Shown piece after piece: positions 43,686 to 50,569 of a stretch of 50,569 bases of DNA. The notes beneath the pieces were generated by a model. That model did not search any database and was not told the DNA's origin. It saw nothing but the letters and a program-made list of their open reading frames with translations. The stretch covers positions 1 to 50,569 of the forward strand of contig JBAYFO010000024.1 in the NCBI GenBank assembly GCA_041667115.1. Reading direction: 5' to 3'. Both the position numbers and the translations under genes were made by a program. Source of the DNA: UBA1563 sp041667115 (GTDB taxonomy: Bacteria; Bacteroidota; Ignavibacteria; Ignavibacteriales; Ignavibacteriaceae). Every line of letters starts with the position of its first letter. Positions within the stretch are counted from its first letter, which is position 1.

Positions 43686-43707
43686 AATCAGACAAAAATA
43701 TCTGATT
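43686..43707 (+). promoter_or_regulatory. Palindromic operator at rrf2 (candidate autoregulatory site)
   Basis: Perfect inverted repeat AATCAGA, eight bases, TCTGATT. It lies between the -10 element and the ATG at 43711. A degenerate copy with the same half-site and spacing lies at 44972-44993, directly at the next transcription unit. Confidence 0.65.
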
Positions 43708-43710
43708 TAT

Positions 43711-44145
43711 ATGGCAATAATATTTTCAAGAAAATGTGAACTCGGAATTCAAGCCGTTCTCTATTTAGCTTCGGTTGAAGGAAAGGAAGTAATCCCTTCA
43801 GAAGAAATTGCGGATGAACTTAAAATCCCGAAAGAGTTCATTTCAAAAATTCTTCAAGAACTTACTTCAAGCGGAATCGTGGCTTCAAAAAAGGGAAAGA
43901 TGGGAGGATTTTTGTTGGCGAAAAATCCGAACAAAATCCATTTGCTTGATATCGTTTTGGCAATTGATGGCTCGGACGTCTTTTCAAAATGTGTTTTGGG
44001 ATTTCCAAAGTGTTCGAGTGAATCTCCTTGCCCTATGCATAACACTTGGTCACAACTTATTGATGAAACGTTTAAAATGCTGAATGAAGAAACTATCGAT
44101 AATTATAAAAATAAAGTTCTCAGAAAAATAAATTCTTTGAAGTGA
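43711..44145 (+). CDS. Rrf2-family Fe-S transcriptional regulator (NsrR/IscR-like)
   Basis: 144 residues. The winged helix is at about 10-75 (RKCELGIQAVLYLASVEG, then KKGKMGGFLLAKNP). Three cysteines C94-x6-C101-x5-C107 with H110 nearby match the cluster-binding loop of NsrR and IscR. In other bacteria NsrR loses its cluster on NO and then releases repression. Position before nirK-linked genes makes NO or redox sensing likely. A palindromic operator sits directly upstream; there is no Shine-Dalgarno. It is one base before the YwiC-like gene. Confidence 0.9.
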   Translation: MAIIFSRKCELGIQAVLYLASVEGKEVIPSEEIADELKIPKEFISKILQELTSSGIVASKKGKMGGFLLAKNPNKIHLLDIVLAIDGSDVFSKCVLGFPKCSSESPCPMHNTWSQLIDETFKMLNEETIDNYKNKVLRKINSLK

Positions 44146-44146
44146 T

Positions 44147-44956
44147 ATGAAAATCGGAAATAAAAATTTGATTATAACAAACGAACATGGCTCATGGGCA
44201 GTATTGTTTGTTCCGATGGTTACCGGAATTCTTTCAACAAAAAAATTTTCCGGTGATTTACTCCCTCTTTTTTTTCTTGTCCTTTTTTCATTTTTGCTGT
44301 ACAAACCTGCAGAAATTATGTTTCATGAGTGGGTTGCTAGTCGAAGAAGAAGTCAAAAATTTCAAAATGCGTTGACTTCATTTATTGTCTATGGATTTTT
44401 TGCCACCGGTTTTTTAGCGTATGAAATCCTTTTCTTGCAAAAATATTTGCTTCTTGTTTTTGGAACTGTAGCAGTTGTAATTTTTTTGATAAGCGTTACT
44501 ATTAAATCCTCGGGAACGTTTTCCTTCTTAAGAGAATTTCTTGGAGTAATCATCTTAACTTCAACAGCACCAATTGCCGTCTATTGTTTATCAAATCAAC
44601 TTACAGATAATGCAGTCACACTTTGGATTTTAAACAGCCTATTCTTCTTCTCCGGAACGTGCTATGTTAATTTCTTAATTGAAAAGTTGTCAGACTCGAA
44701 AGGGAAGAGCTTTGCGCAAGGGAAAATATCTTCAAAGAATATTCACTTTGTTTATCATTTAACTTTAGGACTTTTTCTTATTTCCTTTATTATCATTTAT
44801 CCCGATCAGTATCTGAAGGTTCTAGCTTTTCTTCCAATGGTTATTGTTGCCTTCAAAGTCTATTTTTCGGGAAGAGTTGAAAGGGATTTTAAGAAAGTAG
44901 GCTTAACGCTTTTAGGCTACTCATTGTTTTTTGCTTTGTTTATTTCGATCAGGTAA
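44147..44956 (+). CDS. YwiC-like membrane protein
   Basis: 269 residues with eight or so hydrophobic segments. The N-terminal N-E-H-G-S-W-A-V-L-F-V-P segment is the YwiC signature (EHGxWA). YwiC-like proteins lie near nitrate respiration genes in several bacteria, but no activity is established. Here it is directly behind the rrf2 gene and before the nirK operon, which supports a link to nitrogen-oxide respiration. A UbiA-like fold is a possibility. Confidence 0.82.
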   Translation: MKIGNKNLIITNEHGSWAVLFVPMVTGILSTKKFSGDLLPLFFLVLFSFLLYKPAEIMFHEWVASRRRSQKFQNALTSFIVYGFFATGFLAYEILFLQKYLLLVFGTVAVVIFLISVTIKSSGTFSFLREFLGVIILTSTAPIAVYCLSNQLTDNAVTLWILNSLFFFSGTCYVNFLIEKLSDSKGKSFAQGKISSKNIHFVYHLTLGLFLISFIIIYPDQYLKVLAFLPMVIVAFKVYFSGRVERDFKKVGLTLLGYSLFFALFISIR

Positions 44957-44971
44957 AATTTTTTATAACAT

Positions 44972-44993
44972 AATCAGACTATAATATCCGATA
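44972..44993 (+). promoter_or_regulatory. Second copy of the Rrf2-type operator, upstream of the napH-like gene
   Basis: AATCAGA, eight bases, TCCGATA: the left half is identical to the site at 43686 and the right half agrees in five of seven bases. It ends immediately before the ATG at 44994, in the same position relative to the start as the first copy. Confidence 0.6.
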
Positions 44994-46058
44994 ATGAGAA
45001 AAATTAATCTTATAAAGAACGCAGAAAAACCGGTACAGAAATACCGGTTTACTGTACAAATATTATTCACACTTCTTTGCGTATGGATTGGAGTTGAATT
45101 TTTTCTTTTTGCTAAATATCTAGAAAGTGGTGGCACGGCAGCGTTTTATCAGCGTCCTCCGGGTGTTGAAGGCTTTCTTCCCATCAGTTCGTTAATGAGT
45201 GTCTATTACTTTTTTTTAACCGGTTCTGTGCATCAAATTCACCCGGCAGGCTTTTTTATTTTTCTTGCAATTGCTCTGGTTTCATTAGTTTTTGGGAAAT
45301 CATTTTGCAGTTGGTTTTGCCCTATCGGTTTTCTCTCCGAACTTATCGCTGATTTTGGAGAAAAATTATTTGGAAGAAAAATCCGCGTTCCAAAATATTT
45401 GGATTATCTACTCCGCAGTTTAAAATATCTAATCCTAGCATTTTTCTCTTATGCAATTTTTATGGGAATGGACGCGCTAACGTTGAAATTGTTCCTTGAT
45501 AGTCCCTACAACATTATTGCGGACTTGAAACTTTATTATTTTTTTGCAGATATCACAAGATTTTCGATTATAGTGCTTTCAGTTTTATTTGTACTATCGG
45601 TGTTCATCAGAAATTTTTGGTGCAGGTATTTGTGCCCGTACGGTGCACTGCTTGGAATTTTTTCATTATTCAGCCCTAACAAAATAAAACGTAATGCCGC
45701 AAGCTGTATAGATTGTGGTTTATGCGCAAAAGCTTGCCCTTCTTCTATCAAAGTTGATAAAGTAAACATCGTAGTAAGCGATGAATGTACCACGTGCATG
45801 AGCTGTGTTGATGCGTGCCCCGTTGCCGATACGCTTAACCTCCAACCGGTAAAAACTAAGACGATCATTAACAAAAAAATGGTTGCTTTTGGAGTTGTAG
45901 GAATATTTTTAATTATTACGGCTGTAGGAGTACTAACAGGCCAATGGCAGAACAAGGTAACTAAAGAAGAGTATCTTTTGCTTAATAAAAACATCGATCG
46001 CATCGGTCATGTTAGTAGTTATGATGAACTTAAATCAGATAGTTCTAATACGAAATAG
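44994..46058 (+). CDS. NapH/NosR-type 4Fe-4S membrane protein
   Basis: 354 residues. Five or six membrane helices. Two CxxxCP motifs, C105-S-W-F-C109-P and C210-R-Y-L-C214-P, as in NapH, NosR and CcoG. Two [4Fe-4S] ferredoxin motifs are C238-x2-C241-x2-C244-x3-C248 and C265-x2-C268-x2-C271-x3-C275. A last membrane helix lies near 293-312. It should pass quinol electrons toward periplasmic reductases; here the likely acceptor is NirK. It starts immediately after a palindromic operator. Confidence 0.88.
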   Translation: MRKINLIKNAEKPVQKYRFTVQILFTLLCVWIGVEFFLFAKYLESGGTAAFYQRPPGVEGFLPISSLMSVYYFFLTGSVHQIHPAGFFIFLAIALVSLVFGKSFCSWFCPIGFLSELIADFGEKLFGRKIRVPKYLDYLLRSLKYLILAFFSYAIFMGMDALTLKLFLDSPYNIIADLKLYYFFADITRFSIIVLSVLFVLSVFIRNFWCRYLCPYGALLGIFSLFSPNKIKRNAASCIDCGLCAKACPSSIKVDKVNIVVSDECTTCMSCVDACPVADTLNLQPVKTKTIINKKMVAFGVVGIFLIITAVGVLTGQWQNKVTKEEYLLLNKNIDRIGHVSSYDELKSDSSNTK

Positions 46059-46079
46059 ATAATTACACTAGAGGATTCT

Positions 46080-47528
46080 ATGAACAACACTAAAAAAATA
46101 TTTACGGCGCTGCAACTTCTTGCGGTAACAGCCTTTCTTTCCTTTACATTCTTAGGTTGTGATCGCACCGGTTCAACTGAAATTGAAGGAGAAGAAAATG
46201 CAGTATTAACGGATGCCCCATATTTACCGCCACCGATTACACGAACGCATCCGACAAAAGTAATTGTTAATCTTGAGACACAGGAAGTTGTAAAACGATT
46301 AGCCGACGGAGTTGAATATGTGTTCTGGACTTTCGGCGGCAATGTTCCGGGAAAATTTATCAGAGTAAGGGAAGGTGATTTAATTGAGTTTCATCTTCAC
46401 AATGATCCGACGAGTAAAATGCCTCACAATATAGATCTTCACGCTGTTACAGGTCCAGGGGGAGGAGCGACTTCTTCATTTACAGCTCCCGGGCACTCAT
46501 CAACTTTTTCATTTAAAGCGTTAAACTCCGGATTGTTTGTATATCACTGCGCTACTGCACCTGTGGGGATGCACATCGCTAACGGGATGTACGGTTTAAT
46601 TTTGGTTGAACCCAAAGAAGGGTTGCCAAAAGTTGATAAAGAATACTACATCATGCAAAGTGAATTTTATACAGAGGGCGGTTATGGAGCACCGGGCTTG
46701 CAGCCTTTTAGTCAAGCAAAAGCGGTTGATGAAAATCCTCCGTATGTAGTTTTTAACGGATCAGTTGGTGCATTAGTTGGAGATAACGCAATAACTGCAA
46801 ATAAAGGTGAAACGGTTCGTCTATACCTTGGAAACGGTGGACCGAATTTAATTTCATCTTTTCATGTTATCGGAGAAATATTTAACAAAGTGTACGGTGA
46901 AGGGGGATCACATGTTAATCAAAATAATGTGCAGACCACGCTTATTCCTGTCGGCGGTTCTTCTATTGTGGAATTTAAATGCGATGTTCCGGGAACATTT
47001 ATTTTGGTTGATCACTCAATCTTTAGAGCGTTCAATAAAGGGGCGCTCGGGATGCTGAAAGTTAGTGGTGAACCTCAAACCGATATTTATTCCGGCAAAC
47101 AAAAAGATGAAGTTTATCTTGGCAACGGTAGTCCGAGCGATGCAATGCTAAAAGCGAATCTTCTCAATGGTGCACCCGATCCGAACAAAAAAATGTCTAA
47201 AGAAGAATTGACCGCATTCGGGAAAACGGTTTTTACTTCAACTTGTCAGGCTTGTCATCAAGTGGACGGCAAAGGGTTGCCGAATGTATTCCCGCCGCTA
47301 GCACAATCAGATTATTTATTAAAAAATAAAGAACGCGCAATAGCAACGGTTATTAAAGGGTTACAGGGAGAAATTACCGTCAACGGGAAAAAATTCAACA
47401 ATGTTATGCCGCCGCAAGTACTTGATGATGTTCAAATTGCTGCAGTGCTGACGTATGTTCGTAACTCTTTCGGAAATCAAACAGATATTGTTACCCCGCA
47501 AGAAGTTGAAAAGGTTAGAGGAAAATAA
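46080..47528 (+). CDS. nirK: Copper nitrite reductase fused to cytochrome c (lipoprotein NirK)
   Basis: 482 residues. Lipobox Cys27 makes it membrane-anchored. Two cupredoxin domains follow. Type 1 Cu ligands are H116, C157, H165 and M170; type 2 Cu ligands are H121, H156 and H312. D119 and H262 are the catalytic Asp/His pair. A C-terminal cytochrome c domain has C389-Q-A-C392-H393 and M443. It reduces nitrite to NO outside the cell membrane, with the fused haem supplying electrons. Such trimeric fusions are known in other phyla. nirV-like, SCO, RIC and hemerythrin genes follow. Confidence 0.96.
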   Translation: MNNTKKIFTALQLLAVTAFLSFTFLGCDRTGSTEIEGEENAVLTDAPYLPPPITRTHPTKVIVNLETQEVVKRLADGVEYVFWTFGGNVPGKFIRVREGDLIEFHLHNDPTSKMPHNIDLHAVTGPGGGATSSFTAPGHSSTFSFKALNSGLFVYHCATAPVGMHIANGMYGLILVEPKEGLPKVDKEYYIMQSEFYTEGGYGAPGLQPFSQAKAVDENPPYVVFNGSVGALVGDNAITANKGETVRLYLGNGGPNLISSFHVIGEIFNKVYGEGGSHVNQNNVQTTLIPVGGSSIVEFKCDVPGTFILVDHSIFRAFNKGALGMLKVSGEPQTDIYSGKQKDEVYLGNGSPSDAMLKANLLNGAPDPNKKMSKEELTAFGKTVFTSTCQACHQVDGKGLPNVFPPLAQSDYLLKNKERAIATVIKGLQGEITVNGKKFNNVMPPQVLDDVQIAAVLTYVRNSFGNQTDIVTPQEVEKVRGK

Positions 47529-47530
47529 AA

Positions 47531-48352
47531 ATGAAGACCGGGAAGCATTCCGTAATAATTTTTTCCCTTTTCATTCTTTTTGTGCTGCCGGTTATTGCAC
47601 AACAGAAGGAAGTTCAACATGAAAAAGAACAAATGGTGCTCATTCCCGCCGGTTCATACAAGCCGTTTTTTAGTGATTCAAACCGTGTGAAGGTAGTAGT
47701 AAAATCATTTTGGGTAGATAGATATCCGGTTACCAACGGAGAATTTCTTCAATTCGTTATCAAGAATCCGCGATGGAGGAAATCGAAAGTGAAAAGAATT
47801 TTTGCTGACTCAAATTATTTAAACCATTGGAAATCGGATTTAGAGTTAGGTGAAAATGTTAATCCTAAAAGTCCGGTGACAAATATTTCATGGTTCGCAG
47901 CAAAAGCTTATGCTTCATCGGTTGGGAAACGGCTTCCAACAATTGCGGAATGGGAATATATCGGTAGGGCAAGCGCAACCAAAGCCGATGGAATAAATGA
48001 CAGCGAATTCAAAAAAACTATTTTGAAATGGTACTCCGTTCCCAATTCAAAAAGTTTACAAGAAGTTGGAAAATCAAAGCCAAACTATTATCACGTTTAT
48101 GATTTGCACGGCTTAATCTGGGAATGGGTGCTGGATTTTAATACGGCATTAGTAACGGGTGAATCGCGCGGAGACACAAATCTTGAAAGAAATTTATTCT
48201 GCGGCAGTGGTGCTGTCGGTTCAACCGATTTCTCGGATTACGCCGCATTTATGCGCTTTGGTTTTCGAAGCAGTTTGCAGGCAACGTATGCAATTCATAA
48301 TCTTGGTTTTAGATGTGTAAAAGATATAACAAAAAAGGAAAAAGTAAAATGA
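47531..48352 (+). CDS. nirV: NirV-like FGE-sulfatase/SUMF1-domain exported protein
   Basis: 273 residues. Signal peptide to about residue 23. The SUMF1 fold is clear: MVLIPAGSYKPF, KSFWVDRYPVTNGEFLQFV, PVTNISWFAAKAYASSVGKR, LPTIAEWEYIGRA, GLIWEWVLDF, HNLGFRCVKD. A SUMF1-domain NirV downstream of nirK is known from alphaproteobacteria; its role in NirK maturation or activity is not settled. GAGGAAAA precedes the ATG, two bases after the nirK stop. It overlaps the SCO gene as ATGA. Confidence 0.85.
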   Translation: MKTGKHSVIIFSLFILFVLPVIAQQKEVQHEKEQMVLIPAGSYKPFFSDSNRVKVVVKSFWVDRYPVTNGEFLQFVIKNPRWRKSKVKRIFADSNYLNHWKSDLELGENVNPKSPVTNISWFAAKAYASSVGKRLPTIAEWEYIGRASATKADGINDSEFKKTILKWYSVPNSKSLQEVGKSKPNYYHVYDLHGLIWEWVLDFNTALVTGESRGDTNLERNLFCGSGAVGSTDFSDYAAFMRFGFRSSLQATYAIHNLGFRCVKDITKKEKVK

Positions 48353-48999
48353 AAAAAGAAATTGTTCATTCATTAAAAATATTTATGCTTGCTTTTGTTT
48401 CCGTCGCTCTTTTCTCATGCGGCAAAAACGAAGAGAAAAAAGCTGAAGAAAAAGTTGCTGAAGTTCATGGCGATTCAACAAAAAAATCATGCTGCAGCGA
48501 GGACATGGGTGAAGGAAACTATAGCGATAAATCAATCTATCAATTAACCGGAAGCTGGACTACTCAGAACAATAAAACAATTCAACTTGGAAAATTTCAA
48601 GGAAAGAAAGTAGTGCTGGCGATGTTTTTCGCTAGCTGTACGTATGCATGTCCGATCATATTAAACGACATGCAGAAGATTGAAAAAAGTTTATCGAATG
48701 AAAAATTGGCAAACACCCAGTTTGTTTTCGCTTCTATCGACCCGGAGAGAGATTCACCTGAGAAATTACTTCAATACGCAAAAGGGAAAAATTTAGATTT
48801 GAACCGATGGACATTATTGACGGGGAAGAATGATGACATTTTGGAACTTGCCGCGTTACTTGGTTTTAAATTCCGAAAAGACGCTAACGGAGATTTTTCG
48901 CATACAAATATGATTACCCTGTTAAATGAAAAAGGAGAAATCGCCTTTCAGCTCATCGGACTAAACCAGGACACAAAAGAAATTACAAAAAAAATATAA
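48349..48999 (+). CDS. SCO1/SenC-family copper chaperone lipoprotein
   Basis: 216 residues from the ATG at 48349, which overlaps the nirV-like stop; the open frame starts 12 codons earlier inside that gene without a signal peptide. Lipobox C24, copper site C97-x3-C101 and H185. The thioredoxin-like domain includes FFASCTYACP and SIDPERDSPE. A short C-C pair near 48-49 is an extra. It probably delivers copper to NirK. Confidence 0.93.
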   Translation: MKKEIVHSLKIFMLAFVSVALFSCGKNEEKKAEEKVAEVHGDSTKKSCCSEDMGEGNYSDKSIYQLTGSWTTQNNKTIQLGKFQGKKVVLAMFFASCTYACPIILNDMQKIEKSLSNEKLANTQFVFASIDPERDSPEKLLQYAKGKNLDLNRWTLLTGKNDDILELAALLGFKFRKDANGDFSHTNMITLLNEKGEIAFQLIGLNQDTKEITKKI

Positions 49000-49012
49000 A
49001 GAGAAGATAGAC

Positions 49013-49750
49013 ATGAACACAAAACAAAATGAAAACATTGGATTAAAAACATTATCAGAAATTGTGACTAATGATTTTAGAGCTGCGGCAGTTTTTGAAA
49101 AATACGGATTAGATTTTTGCTGCCACGGCAACAAGCCGCTTGCTGATGCACTTAGTGAGAAACAAATTCCGGCAGAACTTATACTTACGAATCTTGCGAA
49201 AGCATTTCAATTCAACGATACTTCAAATATTGATTTTAACAATATGGAATTGGATGCGTTGGTGGATTATATCATCAGCACACATCATTCATTCGTGCGG
49301 GAAAAGCTTCCATTTATTACCGAACTAGGAAGCAAAGTTGTAAATGCACATGGAGAACATCATCTTGAAGTAAAAATTATCGCCGAATTGTTCCGGGATG
49401 TAAAAACTGAATTTGAGGGGCATTTGGTAAAAGAAGAAATGATCTTGTTCCCACAAATAAAAATGTTGGCTAAAGTGAAAAGAGGTGAGGAGAAATATGT
49501 TGCTCCACATTTTGGTTCAATTGCTAATCCAATTAGGGTTATGGAAGCTGAACACGGAAATGCCGGTGCTGCATTTGACTCAATTAAAAAATTATCTCAA
49601 AACTACATTCCACCGGCTGATGCCTGCAACACGTTCAAAGTTTATTACGCAGAGTTAGAAAATTTTGAAAATGATTTACATAAACATGTTCATTTAGAAA
49701 ATAATATTTTATTCCCGAAAAGTTTACTTTTAGAGAAAGGAAACCAATAA
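49013..49750 (+). CDS. ric: RIC/ScdA/DnrN-type di-iron Fe-S cluster repair protein
   Basis: 245 residues. The N-terminal ScdA_N domain carries the C36-C37-H38-G39 motif after FEKYGLDF. The rest is a hemerythrin-like bundle with histidines in THHSFVREK, HGEHH, LVKEEMILFP, EAEHGNAG and HKHVHLENNILFP. Such proteins repair Fe-S clusters damaged by NO or oxidants and are regular NsrR/DNR targets, which fits the nirK context. Position is 13 bases after the SCO gene. Confidence 0.95.
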   Translation: MNTKQNENIGLKTLSEIVTNDFRAAAVFEKYGLDFCCHGNKPLADALSEKQIPAELILTNLAKAFQFNDTSNIDFNNMELDALVDYIISTHHSFVREKLPFITELGSKVVNAHGEHHLEVKIIAELFRDVKTEFEGHLVKEEMILFPQIKMLAKVKRGEEKYVAPHFGSIANPIRVMEAEHGNAGAAFDSIKKLSQNYIPPADACNTFKVYYAELENFENDLHKHVHLENNILFPKSLLLEKGNQ

Positions 49751-49756
49751 ATAATT

Positions 49757-50221
49757 ATGAAAAGACACTTAGCGCTCATCAATTTTTCTCGGGAACATCA
49801 CAATGCGTTAATACTTGCGCAGATACTGAAAAAAGACGGTCCGAATTTTAAAGATCTTCCGGTTGATGATGAAGGGAAACGGACTTACACACTTCTCTTT
49901 TACAAGACGGAATTAGTAAAACATTTTAGGGATGAAGAAGAAATCTTATTCACTTTTGTCAGCCGGCAGAGTCTTCTCTTAACGGAAGAGACTGCGATGC
50001 TTATCAATGAACATAAAAAATTGAAAAACTTGATGCATCAATTATCATCAACGGGAAATCTCGTAAATGTGCTGGATAAAATAGGCATGCTGTTGGAAAA
50101 ACATATCCGTTTTGAAGAACGGGTTTATTTTCAAAAAGTGCAGGAAATGTTTTCGGAAAAAGAATTAGATGAGTTGTCCAAACTTCTTTCTTCACCTCAT
50201 ACACGCACAGAAAAAGCATGA
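49757..50221 (+). CDS. Hemerythrin-domain protein
   Basis: 154 residues. It has histidines and carboxylates in the order expected of a hemerythrin bundle: F-S-R-E-H-H-N, KHFRDEEEILF, NEHKKLKN, EKHIRFEERVYF. It could bind di-iron and an O2 or NO ligand. It follows RIC by six bases and is shorter than RIC, without the N-terminal Cys-Cys-His domain. Its role beside RIC is inferred. Confidence 0.87.
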   Translation: MKRHLALINFSREHHNALILAQILKKDGPNFKDLPVDDEGKRTYTLLFYKTELVKHFRDEEEILFTFVSRQSLLLTEETAMLINEHKKLKNLMHQLSSTGNLVNVLDKIGMLLEKHIRFEERVYFQKVQEMFSEKELDELSKLLSSPHTRTEKA

Positions 50222-50228
50222 AGAGAAA

Positions 50229-50459
50229 ATGAAAAATGAAAATTTCTATAATGCTGTTTCTCCTTTTTATGATTCGATGATCTCGTTTGAGCGATCGCTT
50301 GAGAAAAGGAAAGCATTTTATAAAAAATTGTTTGCTCAAAGAAATATCCAGACAGTTGCGGATATTGAATGTGGCTCGGGATTGGATTCTTTAGCTTTAG
50401 CTAACATTGATCTAGAAGTTAGCGGGCAAGATTGTGAAAATCGTACGGCGATTCTCTGA
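50229..50459 (+). pseudogene. Class I SAM-dependent methyltransferase, 5' fragment disrupted by a palindromic element
   Basis: 76 residues from the ATG at 50229 with GAAGAGA upstream. It starts like complete methyltransferases (FYNAVSPFYDSM) and reaches motif I as VADIECGSGLDSLALA, where G-C-G-S-G is usual. After the motif II region (VSGQDCEN) the frame enters a hairpin element, and the TGA at 50457-50459 lies inside it. Normal family members are about 240 residues. The 3' part, if it exists, is beyond the window. Confidence 0.7.
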
Positions 50460-50531
50460 ATCGCCCATCTCTTTTCCTCCTGTTCGCCCTTTTATTGGTC
50501 GATCCCGAAAGCTTTCGGGATCGACTTACGA
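50441..50531. mobile_element. REP/MITE-like element with two hairpins
   Basis: The roughly 91-bp element begins TCGTA and ends TACGA. Next to the left end is a hairpin GGCGATTC, loop TCT, GAATCGCC (50447-50465). Near the right end is a 28-base perfect palindrome (50498-50525) centred on AAGCTT. The two ends can be read as inverted, related units (CGTACGGCGATTC and, on the minus strand, CGTAAGTCGATCC). It resembles a bacterial interspersed mosaic element of REP type. No transposase is in the window. Confidence 0.55.
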
Positions 50532-50569
50532 AAATGCGTAAGATGAGCCTCCAATAATAGGTATTAAAA

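Noticed and set aside
45536..46003. 155-residue minus-strand frame opposite the NapH-like gene
   Set aside because: It covers the ferredoxin Cys motifs of the real gene and has no independent support.

Overview
The window is 50.6 kb of AT-rich, gene-dense chromosome with short gaps and many 1-20 bp gene overlaps. The gene set points to the Bacteroidota/Chlorobiota (FCB) group and most likely to an Ignavibacteria-like, facultatively anaerobic heterotroph. The pointers are a DUF2723 membrane protein, a PorW/SprE-like TPR lipoprotein, paired TPR/DUF5683-type proteins behind a YidD homologue, UPF0210 with an ACT partner, and a lipoprotein copper nitrite reductase. The taxon is inferred from gene content; no rRNA or tRNA gene was found.

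Layout. 1-1.6 kb: two tandem, clearly duplicated serine-hydrolase lipoprotein genes (minus), the first cut by the window edge. 1.9-6.7 kb: glnE-DUF2723 operon (minus), with a good promoter at 6738-6766. 6.9-14.0 kb: secA, P-II (glnB), a TPR lipoprotein, mtgA and an AlbA_2 protein (plus). 14.0-15.6 kb: rlmN and a TrmH-like methylase (minus). 15.8 kb: a tiny HicB-like gene. 16.1-21.6 kb: acyl-CoA dehydrogenase, yidD, two TPR/DUF5683-like proteins, an ACT protein, a four-helix-bundle (S23-type) cassette and UPF0210. 21.7-24.3 kb: lemA, a TPM-domain protein, DUF309, ferredoxin, terminator, dCMP deaminase. 24.3-29.1 kb: a Sel1 protein (minus), then MBL hydrolase, Rieske protein, queG and trxB (plus). 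29.2-30.8 kb: a small DUF6249-like membrane protein divergent from an ECF sigma/anti-sigma operon. 31.1-36.0 kb: era, EamA, acylphosphatase, ispF, DedA, lnt. 36.1-43.6 kb: threonine aldolase, thioesterase, exonuclease, an acidic secreted protein (minus), purL, a YihY protein and an outer-membrane barrel candidate (minus). 43.7-50.2 kb: a denitrification/NO island (Rrf2 regulator, YwiC-like, NapH-like Fe-S protein, nirK fused to cytochrome c, nirV-like, SCO, RIC repair protein, hemerythrin protein). At the right edge a methyltransferase gene is broken by a roughly 91-bp palindromic element.

Working together. The nirK island reads as one physiological unit: electron input (NapH-like), nitrite reduction to NO (NirK-cyt c), copper supply (SCO), a conserved accessory protein (NirV-like), repair of NO-damaged Fe-S and di-iron sites (RIC, hemerythrin), and an Fe-S Rrf2 regulator. 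A 7-8-7 palindrome sits against the start codon of the rrf2 gene, and a degenerate copy sits against the start of the napH-like gene, so one regulator probably controls both units. In the ECF locus the same -35/-10-like pair with identical 16-nt spacing lies in front of both the sigma gene and the divergent small membrane-protein gene, which suggests autoregulation plus one direct target.

The least conventional signal is a set of degenerate arrays with strict 7-base (and some 8-base) periodicity. They flank the S23-type gene in inverted orientation, fill the ECF intergenic region and the gap after the anti-sigma gene, and interrupt the lnt reading frame just before its catalytic cysteine.
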